DNA from: Nitrosomonas sp.
GTDB lineage: Bacteria > Pseudomonadota > Gammaproteobacteria > Burkholderiales > Nitrosomonadaceae
Assembly (NCBI GenBank): GCA_024281675.1
Contig: JAMXAG010000018.1
Location: forward strand, 1-54,859
Direction: 5' to 3'
Length of the DNA stretch: 54,859 nucleotides
Notes under the pieces: generated by a model
The model's input: the letters and a program-made list of their open reading frames with translations, nothing else
What the model was told of the DNA's origin: nothing
The model's database searches: none
Position numbers and translations under genes: made by a program
In this document: piece by piece, positions 42,719-54,783 of the stretch
How positions within the stretch are numbered: position 1 is the stretch's first letter
How the letters are laid out: every line of letters starts with the position of its first letter

Positions 42719-43129
42719 ATGTGCGGTGGCATTGGGTACCAAGATCAGAAGATTTATTTTCCGCAACCGGATGCGCGCTTACCTGTTCGGCTACGAGATG
42801 GCCATGTTACCTGGATAACGTGGGGCAGGCGCAAGGATGAGGCCATCGGCAAATTTCCCAATGGCGGTTGGGCGAGGTTGGTTTCCATCAAAATGGGCAA
42901 ATGGAAACCCTGGCATCCCAGGCCAGTATTAATTCCAGTGGAAAGCTTCATGGAAAAAGACCATGACAAACATTCGCATTGGATCACTCTAGCACCCAAT
43001 ATGGTCATTCAAGCGTTATTGGCTGAAAGAGGGGGAGAACAAAGAGTGTATATTGTGACGGAAGATACCCCACCTGAATATCATTGGATTCATGATCGCT
43101 GGCCTCGGTTGATCAGGCTACCCGATTAA
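42719..43129 (+). CDS. divergent SRAP-domain protein (HMCES/YedK-like)
   Basis: 136 aa from an ATG at 42719 giving MCGGIGYQ; Cys2 is the residue that crosslinks abasic sites in SRAP proteins. A longer frame from 42713 would hide this Cys and is unlikely. The C-terminal segment VTEDTPPEYHWIHDRWPRL matches the IHDR-P motif holding the SRAP catalytic His. A Glu (PVESFMEKD) sits where the WFEW Glu is expected. The conserved Asn of the INAR motif appears replaced (GGWARLVS). It is much shorter than E. coli YedK (222 aa). It lies just upstream of umuDC, consistent with an SOS-type damage cluster. Confidence 0.7.
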   Translation: MCGGIGYQDQKIYFPQPDARLPVRLRDGHVTWITWGRRKDEAIGKFPNGGWARLVSIKMGKWKPWHPRPVLIPVESFMEKDHDKHSHWITLAPNMVIQALLAERGGEQRVYIVTEDTPPEYHWIHDRWPRLIRLPD

Positions 43130-43228
43130 GGCAATGCAACCTCTGCCTGTAGGATATTTTGAACATTTGACAGAGTTGATGATGGTGTGTTTGAATGCCG
43201 TTACACATTTCATATTGGAATATTCAAC

Positions 43229-43843
43229 ATGTCAAATCGCGGTGGAAAACAAGAAAACTCAAGCAGGCTGATCGGCCAAGGTAAGTTTGGTGAACCCACT
43301 AAAGTCATGCCTATCCCCCAGAGCCATACGGCCACTGTCAGGAACTTTCTGGAAGTTTTGCAGCAAAAAAAAGTAAAAGCAGATTATGACGCAATAACAG
43401 AAGAAACGGTGGATGAGTTTTTTATTCCTGCGATTAACGAGCAACTCACTTGGCTACCGCTTTTTTCTACCAAAGTCGCTGCCGGCTTTCCGAGTCCTGC
43501 CGATGATCATGTCGAGAAAAGCCTCGATGTCAGTAAGTTTCTGATTGATCATGCGGCCTCCACTTTCTTTGTAACGATTAAGGGAGAATCCATGATCGAC
43601 GTCGGCCTGCTGCCGGGTGATAAAGCAGTCGTGGATCGCTCTAGAACTCCGACTATTGGGGATATTGTGTTGGCCGTGGTGGATCGGGAATTTACGATCA
43701 AGATTCTGGATTATGGTGCAAATAAGATGCCCAGGCTCATGCCAGCCAATTCATCTGGGGTGTACAGGCCGATCTACATTCGTCCGGACACACAGTTTGA
43801 GATTTTTGGCGTCGTGACGGGATCGTTTCGCCGATTCAAATAA
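43229..43843 (+). CDS. umuD: UmuD-like S24 autoprotease, translesion polymerase subunit
   Basis: 204 aa from the ATG at 43229. The cleavage site is Ala85-Gly86 (VAAGFPSP); the catalytic Ser121 (GESMIDVG) and Lys158 (FTIKIL) are spaced 35 and 37 residues apart, exactly as in E. coli UmuD. The N-terminal arm is about 60 residues longer than E. coli's (139 aa total), giving a longer removable piece. RecA-stimulated self-cleavage would activate it to partner UmuC, encoded 54 bases downstream. No clear LexA box (CTGT-N8-ACAG) was found upstream. Confidence 0.9.
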   Translation: MSNRGGKQENSSRLIGQGKFGEPTKVMPIPQSHTATVRNFLEVLQQKKVKADYDAITEETVDEFFIPAINEQLTWLPLFSTKVAAGFPSPADDHVEKSLDVSKFLIDHAASTFFVTIKGESMIDVGLLPGDKAVVDRSRTPTIGDIVLAVVDREFTIKILDYGANKMPRLMPANSSGVYRPIYIRPDTQFEIFGVVTGSFRRFK

Positions 43844-43897
43844 TCAGCACCTACAACCAACGCTGAATATTACTGAATCCTTGCGCTTACTAACGCA

Positions 43898-45178
43898 ATG
43901 TCACCTCGCGCTATCGCGTTAATTGATGTCAACAATTTTTATGTCAGTTGTGAGCGAATATTCAATCCCAAGTTAGAAGGTAGACCGGTTGTTGTACTGT
44001 CCAATAATGACGGCTGTGCCGTGTCGAGAAGCGATGAAGTAAAAGCCTTGGGGGTCAAAATGGGTCAACCGTGGTTTCAGCTCAAAGACTTGGCCAAGAA
44101 ACACGGCATCATTGCTTATTCATCCAACTATACCTTGTATGCTGACATGAGCCATCGTGTCATGAACATATTGGCAACCTTTAGCCCAAACCAGGAAATC
44201 TATTCTATCGACGAATGCTTCCTCGATCTCACAGAGTTCAAAACACAAAACTTAACCCTTTATGGTCAGCTTATCCGTCAACGAATTAAGCAGTGGACAG
44301 GACTGCCGGTGTGCGTGGGTATTGGGCCGACCAAAACATTATCCAAACTGGCTAATCATCTCGCCAAGAAACACCCTGAATTTAATGGTGTGTGTGACTT
44401 AAACGGTACGACAGCTTATCAAGAAGAAATGTGGTTCAAACGTATTGAGGTCGGTGAAATATGGGGCATCGGAAGAAAACTTGCTCCTCAATTGAATGCC
44501 ATGAGGATTGTTACCGCTCTTGATCTAAAGCAGGCATCCATTCCCAGCATGCGTAGCAAATTCTCAGTCGTTATGGAGAAGATAATTCGAGAATTAAATG
44601 GTACGCCCTGTATAGAACTGGAAGAAGTCTCTCCAGCCAAAAAAGAGATTGTTTCTTCCCGATCGTTTGGTGTGAAGATAACTGATCTGTCTAGCCTAGA
44701 AGAAGCCGTATCTTTCTACACTAGACACGCTGCTGAGAAACTAAGGCGACAGCATTCGTATGCAGGAGCCATTACGGTATTTATCAACACCAGTCGTTTT
44801 AACAAACCTGAAGAAAATTATTCAAATGCATTCAGGATTTCTTTACCAATACAGACTGCCAGTACAATCGCCTTGACCAAGGCTGCCCTATGCGGATTAC
44901 GCAAGATTTACCGACGCGGTTATCAATTTCAGAAAGCCGGGGTTATGCTCAGTGAATTGGTAGATGCTCAAACACGACAACGAGATTTATTCGTCCCTTC
45001 ATCGATCAGCAATAAAACCAAGGTGATGAGTGTGATCGATGCGGTGAATGACCGTATGGGACGAGGGACGATCCGATTAGCCTCGGAAGGGATTTCAAAG
45101 AAGTGGCTAATGCGGAGCGGCCATAAAAGCCAGAACTATACGACTGATTGGAATGAATTGATTTGTGTTACAAAATGA
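43898..45178 (+). CDS. umuC: UmuC-like Y-family DNA polymerase (Pol V catalytic subunit)
   Basis: Error-prone translesion polymerase, 426 aa (E. coli 422). Metal ligands lie in [16 protein letters not shown] (Asp near residue 8) and [10 protein letters not shown] (the SxDE motif near 102). Other family segments are [21 protein letters not shown] and [21 protein letters not shown], and a little-finger and C-terminal UmuC-type domain follow. With UmuD upstream it should form a mutagenic polymerase active after DNA damage. Confidence 0.96.
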   Translation: MSPRAIALIDVNNFYVSCERIFNPKLEGRPVVVLSNNDGCAVSRSDEVKALGVKMGQPWFQLKDLAKKHGIIAYSSNYTLYADMSHRVMNILATFSPNQEIYSIDECFLDLTEFKTQNLTLYGQLIRQRIKQWTGLPVCVGIGPTKTLSKLANHLAKKHPEFNGVCDLNGTTAYQEEMWFKRIEVGEIWGIGRKLAPQLNAMRIVTALDLKQASIPSMRSKFSVVMEKIIRELNGTPCIELEEVSPAKKEIVSSRSFGVKITDLSSLEEAVSFYTRHAAEKLRRQHSYAGAITVFINTSRFNKPEENYSNAFRISLPIQTASTIALTKAALCGLRKIYRRGYQFQKAGVMLSELVDAQTRQRDLFVPSSISNKTKVMSVIDAVNDRMGRGTIRLASEGISKKWLMRSGHKSQNYTTDWNELICVTK

Positions 45179-45205
45179 TTAGGTTTGTCGTTAAAGCATT
45201 GCAAT

Positions 45206-45350
45206 TTACTTTGCACCTGCGGCAGCAGCCTGTTTAAATTCCAATGTGTATTTCGGTTTACATCGTTTTATTTGATTTGTATTCATCGTCACCTCGTTAA
45301 GACATTATAAATCTGCCTTTTAAAGTGTCCGGTTTAATTGAATCATTACA
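45206..45350 (-). mobile_element. IS3-family remnant: element end and start of orfA
   Basis: On the minus strand the sequence starts TGTAATGATTCAATTAAACC at 45350, like an IS3-family terminus. It then encodes MNTNQIKRCKPKYTLEFKQ (ATG at 45284-45286), the typical N-terminus of an IS3-family orfA helix-turn-helix protein. The frame breaks after AAAAGAK at a TAA (45206-45208). Only 26 codons remain. This relic is unrelated to the IS3 element at 49144. Confidence 0.65.
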
Positions 45351-45425
45351 CTGGTCTAGTGGGCTTTATTGCACCACTACTTTGGCACTTCGATGCCGCT
45401 TAGGGTAGTGGGCGTCCACTCCATT

Positions 45426-45467
45426 ACGGGAAAACGGTTCGGCTGAACATCTGCATCATTTTCCCGT
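45426..45467. terminator. hairpin downstream of the RTX gene
   Basis: ACGGGAAAA (45426-45434) and TTTTCCCGT (45459-45467) pair perfectly across a 24-base loop, 16 bases after the RTX gene stop on the minus strand. No long T-run, so a moderate terminator candidate. Confidence 0.35.
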
Positions 45468-45482
45468 GATTATCTTCAAGAA

Positions 45483-48362
45483 TCAAAACACAACAAAATC
45501 TGTATTTGTTAATGCAAGTCCGATACCTACCTTGGCGATTTGTAGCACAGCACCCGCACCACTACCATCTGCATCATAAAGAATCGCACCAGTAGTCTTG
45601 TTATAAATGATGAAATCATCACTATCGAGCGCCTTGGATCCGACTCGGAACTGTTCGTTGGCCAAGTCACCCCAACCCAGGGATGTGAAAACATCGTCAT
45701 CCAACTCAATGATATCGCCACCTGTCACGTTGAAATCAGTAATCGTATCAAAGGCATCTTTTGAGCCGATGTAGAAAGTGTCTTTACCAGCACCTCCCGT
45801 CAGGGTATCTTTACCAGAACCGCCATTGAGGTAATCATCACCATTGCCTGCGCTCAAGATATCAGAACCTGCATCACCTCTGAGGGAATTATTGGCAGCG
45901 TTACCGATGAGTTTGTTATTTAGGCCATTGCCTACCCCATCAATCGCATTGGGTCCCGTCAACGTAAGGTTTTCCAAATTAAGCCCCAATGTATAGGAAA
46001 GATTACTACTGACAAGGTCAGTCCCCGCATTGGACTGTTCAGTGACAACATCTCCAGCATTCTCGACATAGTAAGTATCATTGCCTATGCCACCCAGCAT
46101 CGCATCAGCGCCTGACCAGCCACGAATGATATCGTTGCCCGCACCGCCTTGAATCACATTGTCGTCGCTATCCCCGGTCAACTTATCATTGAATTTACTA
46201 CCGATCAGATTGTCGATGCCGATCAATTTATCCATACCAGAATTGACAGTATTTTGTGCGATTGTAATATTCAATGATACTGTCACCGGACCGGTAGCCG
46301 AAGCATAAGTGACCGTATCATTACTCGTTGTTCCAATTAGGATATCGTTACCGGCAGTTGCACTCAACAACGAAGAACCTGGGATTTTAAAAGATTTTGT
46401 CGCCACTAGAGGTTCTGCTTGGTTATCCGAAACCGTTGCAACGACAGTAAAATCATCAGTTCCATTATTAGCCGGAATGAATTGCAAATTAGCCAGTAGC
46501 GTATTTACATTGGCCAATTTACCCGATGCAGTCCACATTCCTGTGGTTGCATTGAAAGTTGACGTGACAGTCCCAGATGTAGCCGTACTCAATTTGCCCA
46601 CAGCCGCATTGGATAGCTTGAGTGTGACTGTGATGATGTCAGCGCTGTCTGAATCTTCGACAATGATATTTTGCAAATTTAGCGGAGTACCTTTTGTATA
46701 TTGTTCAGGCGTTGTCAGATTGGTAACATTCGGTGCCTTGTTGTTGACGAAAAAACCGCCAGATGGAGACCGATCAAGATATTGAGAAATGAGCGTCGTA
46801 TACGAATCGAAATCCCCATCCCCATCGATATCTACAAAACTATAATTGGTCGGCCCGCTACCTAAGCTAGTAAGGTGATAAACGCCTTCGGTTGGAAATT
46901 TAGGATTAACGGCATTACCTTCATTGAGAAACAACTTGCTTCCAAAAATGGCATCGAGATCGCCATCACGATCAATATCCAAAAAATCTGGCGATAGACC
47001 AAGTCCAAAAGGATCGGTTACTGGCGCACTGAATTTAGCATTTGTTTGAGTACCTATATTTTTGAAATACAGGTTGCCGATAAACGCATCCGAATCGCCA
47101 TCACCATCAATATCCACAAATTTTGCATCAGAACCGCCGCTGACTTTGGCCAAACCAAAGGGGTTCGTGGTTGGAGCCGCAAAAGTGGGGTTGGTGATCG
47201 TTCCGGTATTTTTGAAAAACAGCGTATTCCCAGCCGCATTGTTGATGAAAGCATCCATATCGTGATCGCCATCGATATCGACAAAGGTCGGCATGGCGTC
47301 CTCTCCTACATCTTTTAAACCAAAGGGATTTTTGACCGCAAGCGCAAATGAGGCGTGATTCTTTGTACCGATATTTTTGTAAAACAACACATTTCCTGTT
47401 GCTGCATCCGGAGAGTCGTTACCATCATAGCCAAGACCAATAAAAGCATCCATATCGCCATCCCCATCGATATCCACGAAAGCAGGTGCTGGTGACCAGG
47501 TCAATGTTTCATCGTTGATTCCGAATCCACCCATATATATTGAGAAATTAGGCAAATTAACGGCCGTACCTGAATTCTGATAAAACTGCGAACCAATAAA
47601 GGCATCCATATCGCGATCGCCATCGATATCGGCAAAAATCAAATTCTCGTAAATAACACCATTCGGGATTCCAAAGCGGGTCGGCGTATCCTGATAAAAA
47701 AGTGGGTTACTCGCCGTGCCAATATTTCTGAAAAAATCTACTCTACTGGAGCTATAATTAGTTTCTCCTTGAATAAAAAGGTCTTGGTCGCCATCGCCGT
47801 CGATATCGACAAATGTTGGCGTAATGTAGCCGGGGCCTGATGTAATACCAAAGGGATCAATGACTGATTTTGCAAAAACAGGATTCGTTGCAGTACCGGT
47901 ATTTTTGAAGAAATGAGTACCTTGATACGCACTGCCGGAAAACATGTCCAAATCCCCATCCCCATCGATATCTACGAAAGTGAGAGTAGGTCCCAATGGT
48001 AATGCATTGCTCCAACCAAAAGGATTTTCTAACGCTGCTGCAAACGACGGTTCGCTGAATGTTCCGATGTTCTTATAAAAGAGCACCTGTCCTTCATAAG
48101 TTCCGGTGAAGGCGAAGGCATCCAGATCACCATCGCCATCGATATCCGAGAACGTTAGTCCATATGCTATGTTAGGTAATTCAAGTCCGAACGGCTTGGA
48201 AATCGGCGCTGCAAATACCGGATTGGTTTTACTGCCAGTGTTTTTGTAAAATTTGTCGCCAATAAACGCATCTAGATCGCTATCGCCATCAATATCTACA
48301 TAAATAGGATCGTCCATTCCAAACGGATTGTCTACCACGTTGTTAAAAAATGGATCAGGCAT
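45483..48362 (-). CDS. large VCBS/FG-GAP repeat protein with RTX calcium-binding C-terminus
   Basis: 959 aa. Residues 1 to about 540 hold ten VCBS/FG-GAP-type repeats, each with a Ca-binding loop like FVDIDGDGDLDAF and a partner segment PFGxxx...FFKNTGT, probably a beta-propeller. A cadherin-like domain follows (about 550-660), then RTX nonapeptide repeats (GGAGNDIIRG, NGDDYLNGGSGKDTLTGGAGKDTF; about 700-870). The C-terminus ends in a hydrophobic tail (NTDFVVF) typical of type I secretion signals. No N-terminal signal peptide. Probably exported by a type I system and folded by calcium outside the cell. No transporter gene is nearby. Adhesin, matrix or enzyme-carrier roles are possible; no catalytic domain seen. 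Confidence 0.85.
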   Translation of the reverse strand: MPDPFFNNVVDNPFGMDDPIYVDIDGDSDLDAFIGDKFYKNTGSKTNPVFAAPISKPFGLELPNIAYGLTFSDIDGDGDLDAFAFTGTYEGQVLFYKNIGTFSEPSFAAALENPFGWSNALPLGPTLTFVDIDGDGDLDMFSGSAYQGTHFFKNTGTATNPVFAKSVIDPFGITSGPGYITPTFVDIDGDGDQDLFIQGETNYSSSRVDFFRNIGTASNPLFYQDTPTRFGIPNGVIYENLIFADIDGDRDMDAFIGSQFYQNSGTAVNLPNFSIYMGGFGINDETLTWSPAPAFVDIDGDGDMDAFIGLGYDGNDSPDAATGNVLFYKNIGTKNHASFALAVKNPFGLKDVGEDAMPTFVDIDGDHDMDAFINNAAGNTLFFKNTGTITNPTFAAPTTNPFGLAKVSGGSDAKFVDIDGDGDSDAFIGNLYFKNIGTQTNAKFSAPVTDPFGLGLSPDFLDIDRDGDLDAIFGSKLFLNEGNAVNPKFPTEGVYHLTSLGSGPTNYSFVDIDGDGDFDSYTTLISQYLDRSPSGGFFVNNKAPNVTNLTTPEQYTKGTPLNLQNIIVEDSDSADIITVTLKLSNAAVGKLSTATSGTVTSTFNATTGMWTASGKLANVNTLLANLQFIPANNGTDDFTVVATVSDNQAEPLVATKSFKIPGSSLLSATAGNDILIGTTSNDTVTYASATGPVTVSLNITIAQNTVNSGMDKLIGIDNLIGSKFNDKLTGDSDDNVIQGGAGNDIIRGWSGADAMLGGIGNDTYYVENAGDVVTEQSNAGTDLVSSNLSYTLGLNLENLTLTGPNAIDGVGNGLNNKLIGNAANNSLRGDAGSDILSAGNGDDYLNGGSGKDTLTGGAGKDTFYIGSKDAFDTITDFNVTGGDIIELDDDVFTSLGWGDLANEQFRVGSKALDSDDFIIYNKTTGAILYDADGSGAGAVLQIAKVGIGLALTNTDFVVF

Positions 48363-49143
48363 TACATTTCTCCTTACGATTGTATATGTTCAAAGGCTCT
48401 GTTCTTATAGGGTTATGCCATTAAAACCGAGGCCATTCATAGTGCAATGGTCAACTAAGACCGGTGTATGTCGTCAAATCAAATTGGACTAAAGGGTAGC
48501 TGAATTAAGAGATGGTTTAGCTCATCGGGATTGTGTTAATTGATTTGTTAGCATAAAACAACTGGCGTCGCAAAGCCAAGGTTCGCCGTTTTATTTTCTC
48601 ACGCCTATCCAGAATAGATTGGCCCCAGCCAAGATCAATAGCGGTATAGGTATAAGTGACAGCATGAGCAAAAGCAGAAATTAAGACGCTGACAGCAAAA
48701 AACCATGCAAATAAAATCTTGTCCGTTATTTCCCCCCTTTTTAGAAAAGCAGTTAGCTTGAAACCAACCACTATTACTGATACCCATTAGTAACTTGCAG
48801 GAAACCTACTCTTGCATCCGTTGAGGATATGGCATCGGAACGCCCGATGCTAGGCTTAAATAACCGTTCTGTACATAGGTCATTACGCTCTCTTTTCGGG
48901 ACATATGACACTCTAGTAGGTGCGTTGTGTTTCAATTGCGATTCCCCTGGGCTTGCCACACGGGGGCACTATTTTGACTTTAGCATAGCCGCGCCGTTTT
49001 TGGTTTTCTGCGCGCGGAGCAAATTTATTGGGTTATGGCTGCCTTCCTTAAAACTTTACTGGTGCGAGTGGAAAGGAAGACGGTGGGAAGCCGTATCAAG
49101 TAAAAGTACAGACTGTCTGGAATTAACTATGCGATACGATACA
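48363..49143. other. 781-base stretch without a confident gene
   Basis: Upstream of the RTX gene. The best minus-strand frame (48517-48771, GTG start, 84 aa) has one hydrophobic segment (KILFAWFFAVSVLISAFAHAV) and a basic tail but no ribosome site, so it is only a possible small membrane protein. Other frames, 48774-48959 on the minus strand and 48829-49146 on the plus strand, overlap and look non-coding. The RTX promoter must lie here. A run of six C at 48732 stands out. Confidence 0.4.
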
Positions 49144-49193
49144 TGAATCGCCCCGGTATTTCCGGAGATAAAATGATTTGAGAGGAGGAAGAG

Positions 49194-51568
<2,375 letters not shown>

Positions 51569-51571
51569 CAG

Positions 51572-51868
51572 TATTTATCGATTCGCTATACTGAACGTTT
51601 GGCGCAGGCGAATATTGACGCCTCCGTCGGCAGCATCGGAGATTCTTATGACAATGCCATGGCTGAGACCATCAATGGTTTGTACAAGACAGAAGTCATA
51701 CGACATCGCGGTCCTTGGCGTAGTATCGAAGAAGTAGAATTTGCTACATTGGAATGGGTGGATTGGTTCAACAATCGAAGATTGCTGGATGCAATCGGAT
51801 ATGTCCCACCGGCAGAATTTGAAATGGCCTATTATCGCCAACAGGAAGAGTCAGCTGATGCAGCTTGA
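51572..51868 (+). pseudogene. IS3-family orfB, C-terminal fragment
   Basis: 98 codons: YLSIRYTERLAQANIDASVG, then SIGDSYDNAMAETINGLYK carrying the final Glu of the DDE triad, and WVDWFNNRRLLDAIGYVPP. It is in the same frame as the N-terminal piece once the IS30 insertion is removed. It ends 39 bases before the IS3 right end. Confidence 0.93.
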
Positions 51869-51908
51869 CTCAAAACAAACAGTCTCCGGAAAACCCGGGG
51901 CGATTCAC

Positions 51909-54783
51909 TTTCTAAGCTGCCTGTGCGGCAGCGAACACCTGCCATATTCATTTGAGCCTGACGATTTATTTCTAAGCTGCCTGTGCGGCAGCGAACTCAA
52001 ATCTGGTAATAGGTGTTGATCGATTGCATTTCTAAGCTGCCTGTGCGGCAGCGAACTCAGAGTATTTGGTATGAGGAGCGCGTAAAATTTTCTAAGCTGC
52101 CTGTGCGGCAGCGAACATTTACAACGTTAAAACTATTCACTCTATACGATTTCTAAGCTGCCTGTGCGGCAGCGAACTTCACAACCAGCATTTACTTAGA
52201 CTATCGTAATTTCTAAGCTGCCTGTGCGGCAGCGAACCGTAGAACTCGAAAAAGTAGCTAGGTTAACAATTTCTAAGCTGCCTGTGCGGCAGCGAACGAT
52301 ATCTAAGTGATAGCAGAAGCCCCCACCCTTTTCTAAGCTGCCTGTGCGGCAGCGAACTGAACTTCAGAACATTATGCTTAGTTTTCCATGCCTCGGCAGC
52401 GAACAGTGAAATCTGTTTCTAAGCTGCCTGTGCGGCAGCGAACTCTTAAGTCTCTTAACATTGGCATTACCTGCTTTTCTAAGCTGCCTGTGCGGCAGCG
52501 AACTAACAATGGTTTCCCACCTGATTTGTTATCTTTCTAAGCTGCCTGTGCGGCAGCGAACTAGCTTCTGCTAAAGAGTGCTTATGCATATCTTTTCTAA
52601 GCTGCCTGTGCGGCAGCGAACATCACTAGTAAACTTGCTAATCAGAGCATAACTTTCTAAGCTGCCTGTGCGGCAGCGAACTGTTCTCTGCCACAAATCT
52701 GAAGTCATATATATTTCTAAGCTGCCTGTGCGGCAGCGAACTTATACTTTTTTTATATCTCTTATCATAAATATTTCTAAGCTGCCTGTGCGGCAGCGAA
52801 CCTTGTTGATAGTGTAAGTACTCCATGTTGCTATTTCTAAGCTGCCTGTGCGGCAGCGAACAACTTTTTGAACAACCCAGCGAGTAATATTTCTTTCTAA
52901 GCTGCCTGTGCGGCAGCGAACTCAGCGCCGCGCTCAAGGCCGAGGAGCTTATCTTTCTAAGCTGCCTGTGCGGCAGCGAACATGGTAATACACCCGGCGG
53001 TTTCAGCTACACATTTCTAAGCTGCCTGTGCGGCAGCGAATGAAATCCGATTTAAAGATATTGTTCCGCATACTTTCTAAGCTGCCTGTGCGGCAGCGAA
53101 CGGACAAGTCTCAAAGATATAACTAGGCAACTATTTCTAAGCTGCCTGTGCGGCAGCGAACCAACTGCTCTACGAACTCTCACTAGCGTATGATTTCTAA
53201 GCTGCCTGTGCGGCAGCGAACGCAGCGTGATCGCAGTGCAGTACGTGAAAAGCTTTCTAAGCTGCCTCTGCGGCAGCGAACCGAATGCTTTTTTATAAAC
53301 GTATGACCAGACATTTCTAAGCTGCCTGTGCGGCAGCGAACAATATCAACAAAAGATTCAATCCTGTTTATGTTTTCTAAGCTGCCTGTGCGGCAGCGAA
53401 CAAACTACCTGACAGGCGCTAACGGTATCCTTCCCAATTTCTAAGCTGCCTGTGCGGCAGCGAACTTACTTTGTCGTAGCCGGCTGTCGCAAGCACATTT
53501 CTAAGCTGCCTGTGCGGCAGCGAACCCCTTACCCTAACTTCAGTACGTTTTCCAAGTTTTCTAAGCTGCCTGTGCGGCAGCGAACTAGAATTGTAGAAGC
53601 TTATTTTGGAATAGATATTTCTAAGCTGCCTGTGCGGCAGCGAACATATTTGAACATCCCAACTCTCTAATGTCATATTTCTAAGCTGCCTGTGCGGCAG
53701 CGAACGGGGCATTAAGGCTGGCGAGGACATTGAGGCTTTTCTAAGCTGCCTGTGCGGCAGCGAACTTTTGAAGGAAGCCGAAGATCAACTCGAGCCATTT
53801 CTAAGCTGCCTGTGCGGCAGCGAACCTCTGACAGCCCTTGAAATGCTGCAGTTGGCATTTCTAAGCTGCCTGTGCGGCAGCGAACAATAAGAGGAGAATG
53901 AATTATAAATTACACAATTTCTAAGCTGCCTGTGCGGCAGCGAACGCTACCAGGTGACCCGGCTAACGATCAAGTTTTTTCTAAGCTGCCTGTGCGGCAG
54001 CGAACCAACCTGCCAATCAGATCGACTATATCCAGTATTTCTAAGCTGCCTGTGCGGCAGCGAACCCCATCTGGCAAACCCATAATTATCATCATCTTTT
54101 CTAAGCTGCCTGTGCGGCAGCGAACAAACAATCAAAACTCTTAACATTGCCAGATAAATTTCTAAGCTGCCTGTGCGGCAGCGAACCGAAGACTCTGCCG
54201 ATGGCGGTCAATCTTTACTTTCTAAGCTGCCTGTGCGGCAGCGAACTTTCTGAAATCGTTTCAAAAACTTCGGTTGATTTTCTAAGCTGCCTGTGCGGCA
54301 GCGAACTTGATCGATATTAACTGGATAACCATTTAAACTTTCTAAGCTGCCTGTGCGGCAGCGAACTCAGCGCGTTGTAGAAAACTCGATCAAGTCAGTT
54401 TCTAAGCTGCCTGTGCGGCAGCGAACTGGAAATAAATCGAATTGGTCTTACTATCGCTTTTCTAAGCTGCCTGTGCGGCAGCGAACCGTGGACAAATCAA
54501 AAATAGCTGAACCTGTCATTTCTAAGCTGCCTGTGCGGCAGCGAACACATAGCAATTCTGATGACGGAATTGATGTGTTTTCTAAGCTGCCTGTGCGGCA
54601 GCGAACTTGGTTTAATCCATGTTTCTACGTTAGTGCTTTTTCTAAGCTGCCTGTGCGGCAGCGAACGCTGGAATATGGTTTTATAGAGAAGAACTAAATT
54701 TCTAAGCTGCCTGTGCGGCAGCGAACTTTTACCATATCTTACAAATTGATATCCATCTTTTCTAAGCTGCCTGTGCGGCAGCG
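51909..54783 (-). CRISPR. type I-F-like CRISPR array, 48 repeats plus one degenerate
   Basis: 28-base repeat reading TTTCTAAGCTGCC ... GGCAGCGAAC on the plus strand; on the minus strand it is GTTCGCTGCCGC ... CTTAGAAA, close to the Yersinia/Pseudomonas subtype I-F repeat, so crRNA is expected from the minus strand with the leader on the right. Repeats start at 51909 and recur nearly every 60 bases to 54759. Spacers are mostly 32 bases; exceptions are 30 (before 52534), 33 (before 52150 and 54159) and 36 (before 53438). Variants are a last-base C to T at 53041 and G to C at 53268. The final repeat (54759-54783) lacks its last three bases. No cas genes in the window. Confidence 0.98.
52390..52415 (-). 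repeat. degenerate CRISPR repeat and 11-base spacer stub
   Basis: After a normal 32-base spacer (52358-52389) the repeat is reduced to GCCTCGGCAGCGAAC (52390-52404): the first ten bases and an internal GTG are missing. Only 11 bases of spacer (52405-52415) precede the next perfect repeat. In total 34 bases are missing relative to two full units. Confidence 0.85.

Larger units (their letters stand above)
45179..45482. other. region between umuC and the RTX gene: IS3 relic and hairpin
   Basis: 304 bases between convergent genes. It holds a short IS3-family orfA remnant and, nearer the RTX gene, a long-stem hairpin, both listed separately. Nothing else recognised. Confidence 0.6.

Noticed and set aside
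42529-42732. Minus-strand 67-residue frame overlapping the SRAP gene start
   Set aside because: It looks somewhat protein-like, but begins inside the SRAP gene, has no ribosome site and no recognisable family. It could be a gene fragment, but support is too weak to list.
43140-43185. CTGT and ACAG near the umuD start as a LexA box
   Set aside because: The half-sites are about 19 bases apart, not the eight bases required.
48829-49146. Plus-strand 105-residue frame before the IS3 element
   Set aside because: Composition and residue pattern look non-coding and it runs into the IS end.
52638-54697. Open frames on both strands inside the array with repeated SLPHRQLRN or SKLPVRQRT motifs
   Set aside because: They are translations of the CRISPR repeat; the repeated peptide simply mirrors the 28-base repeat.
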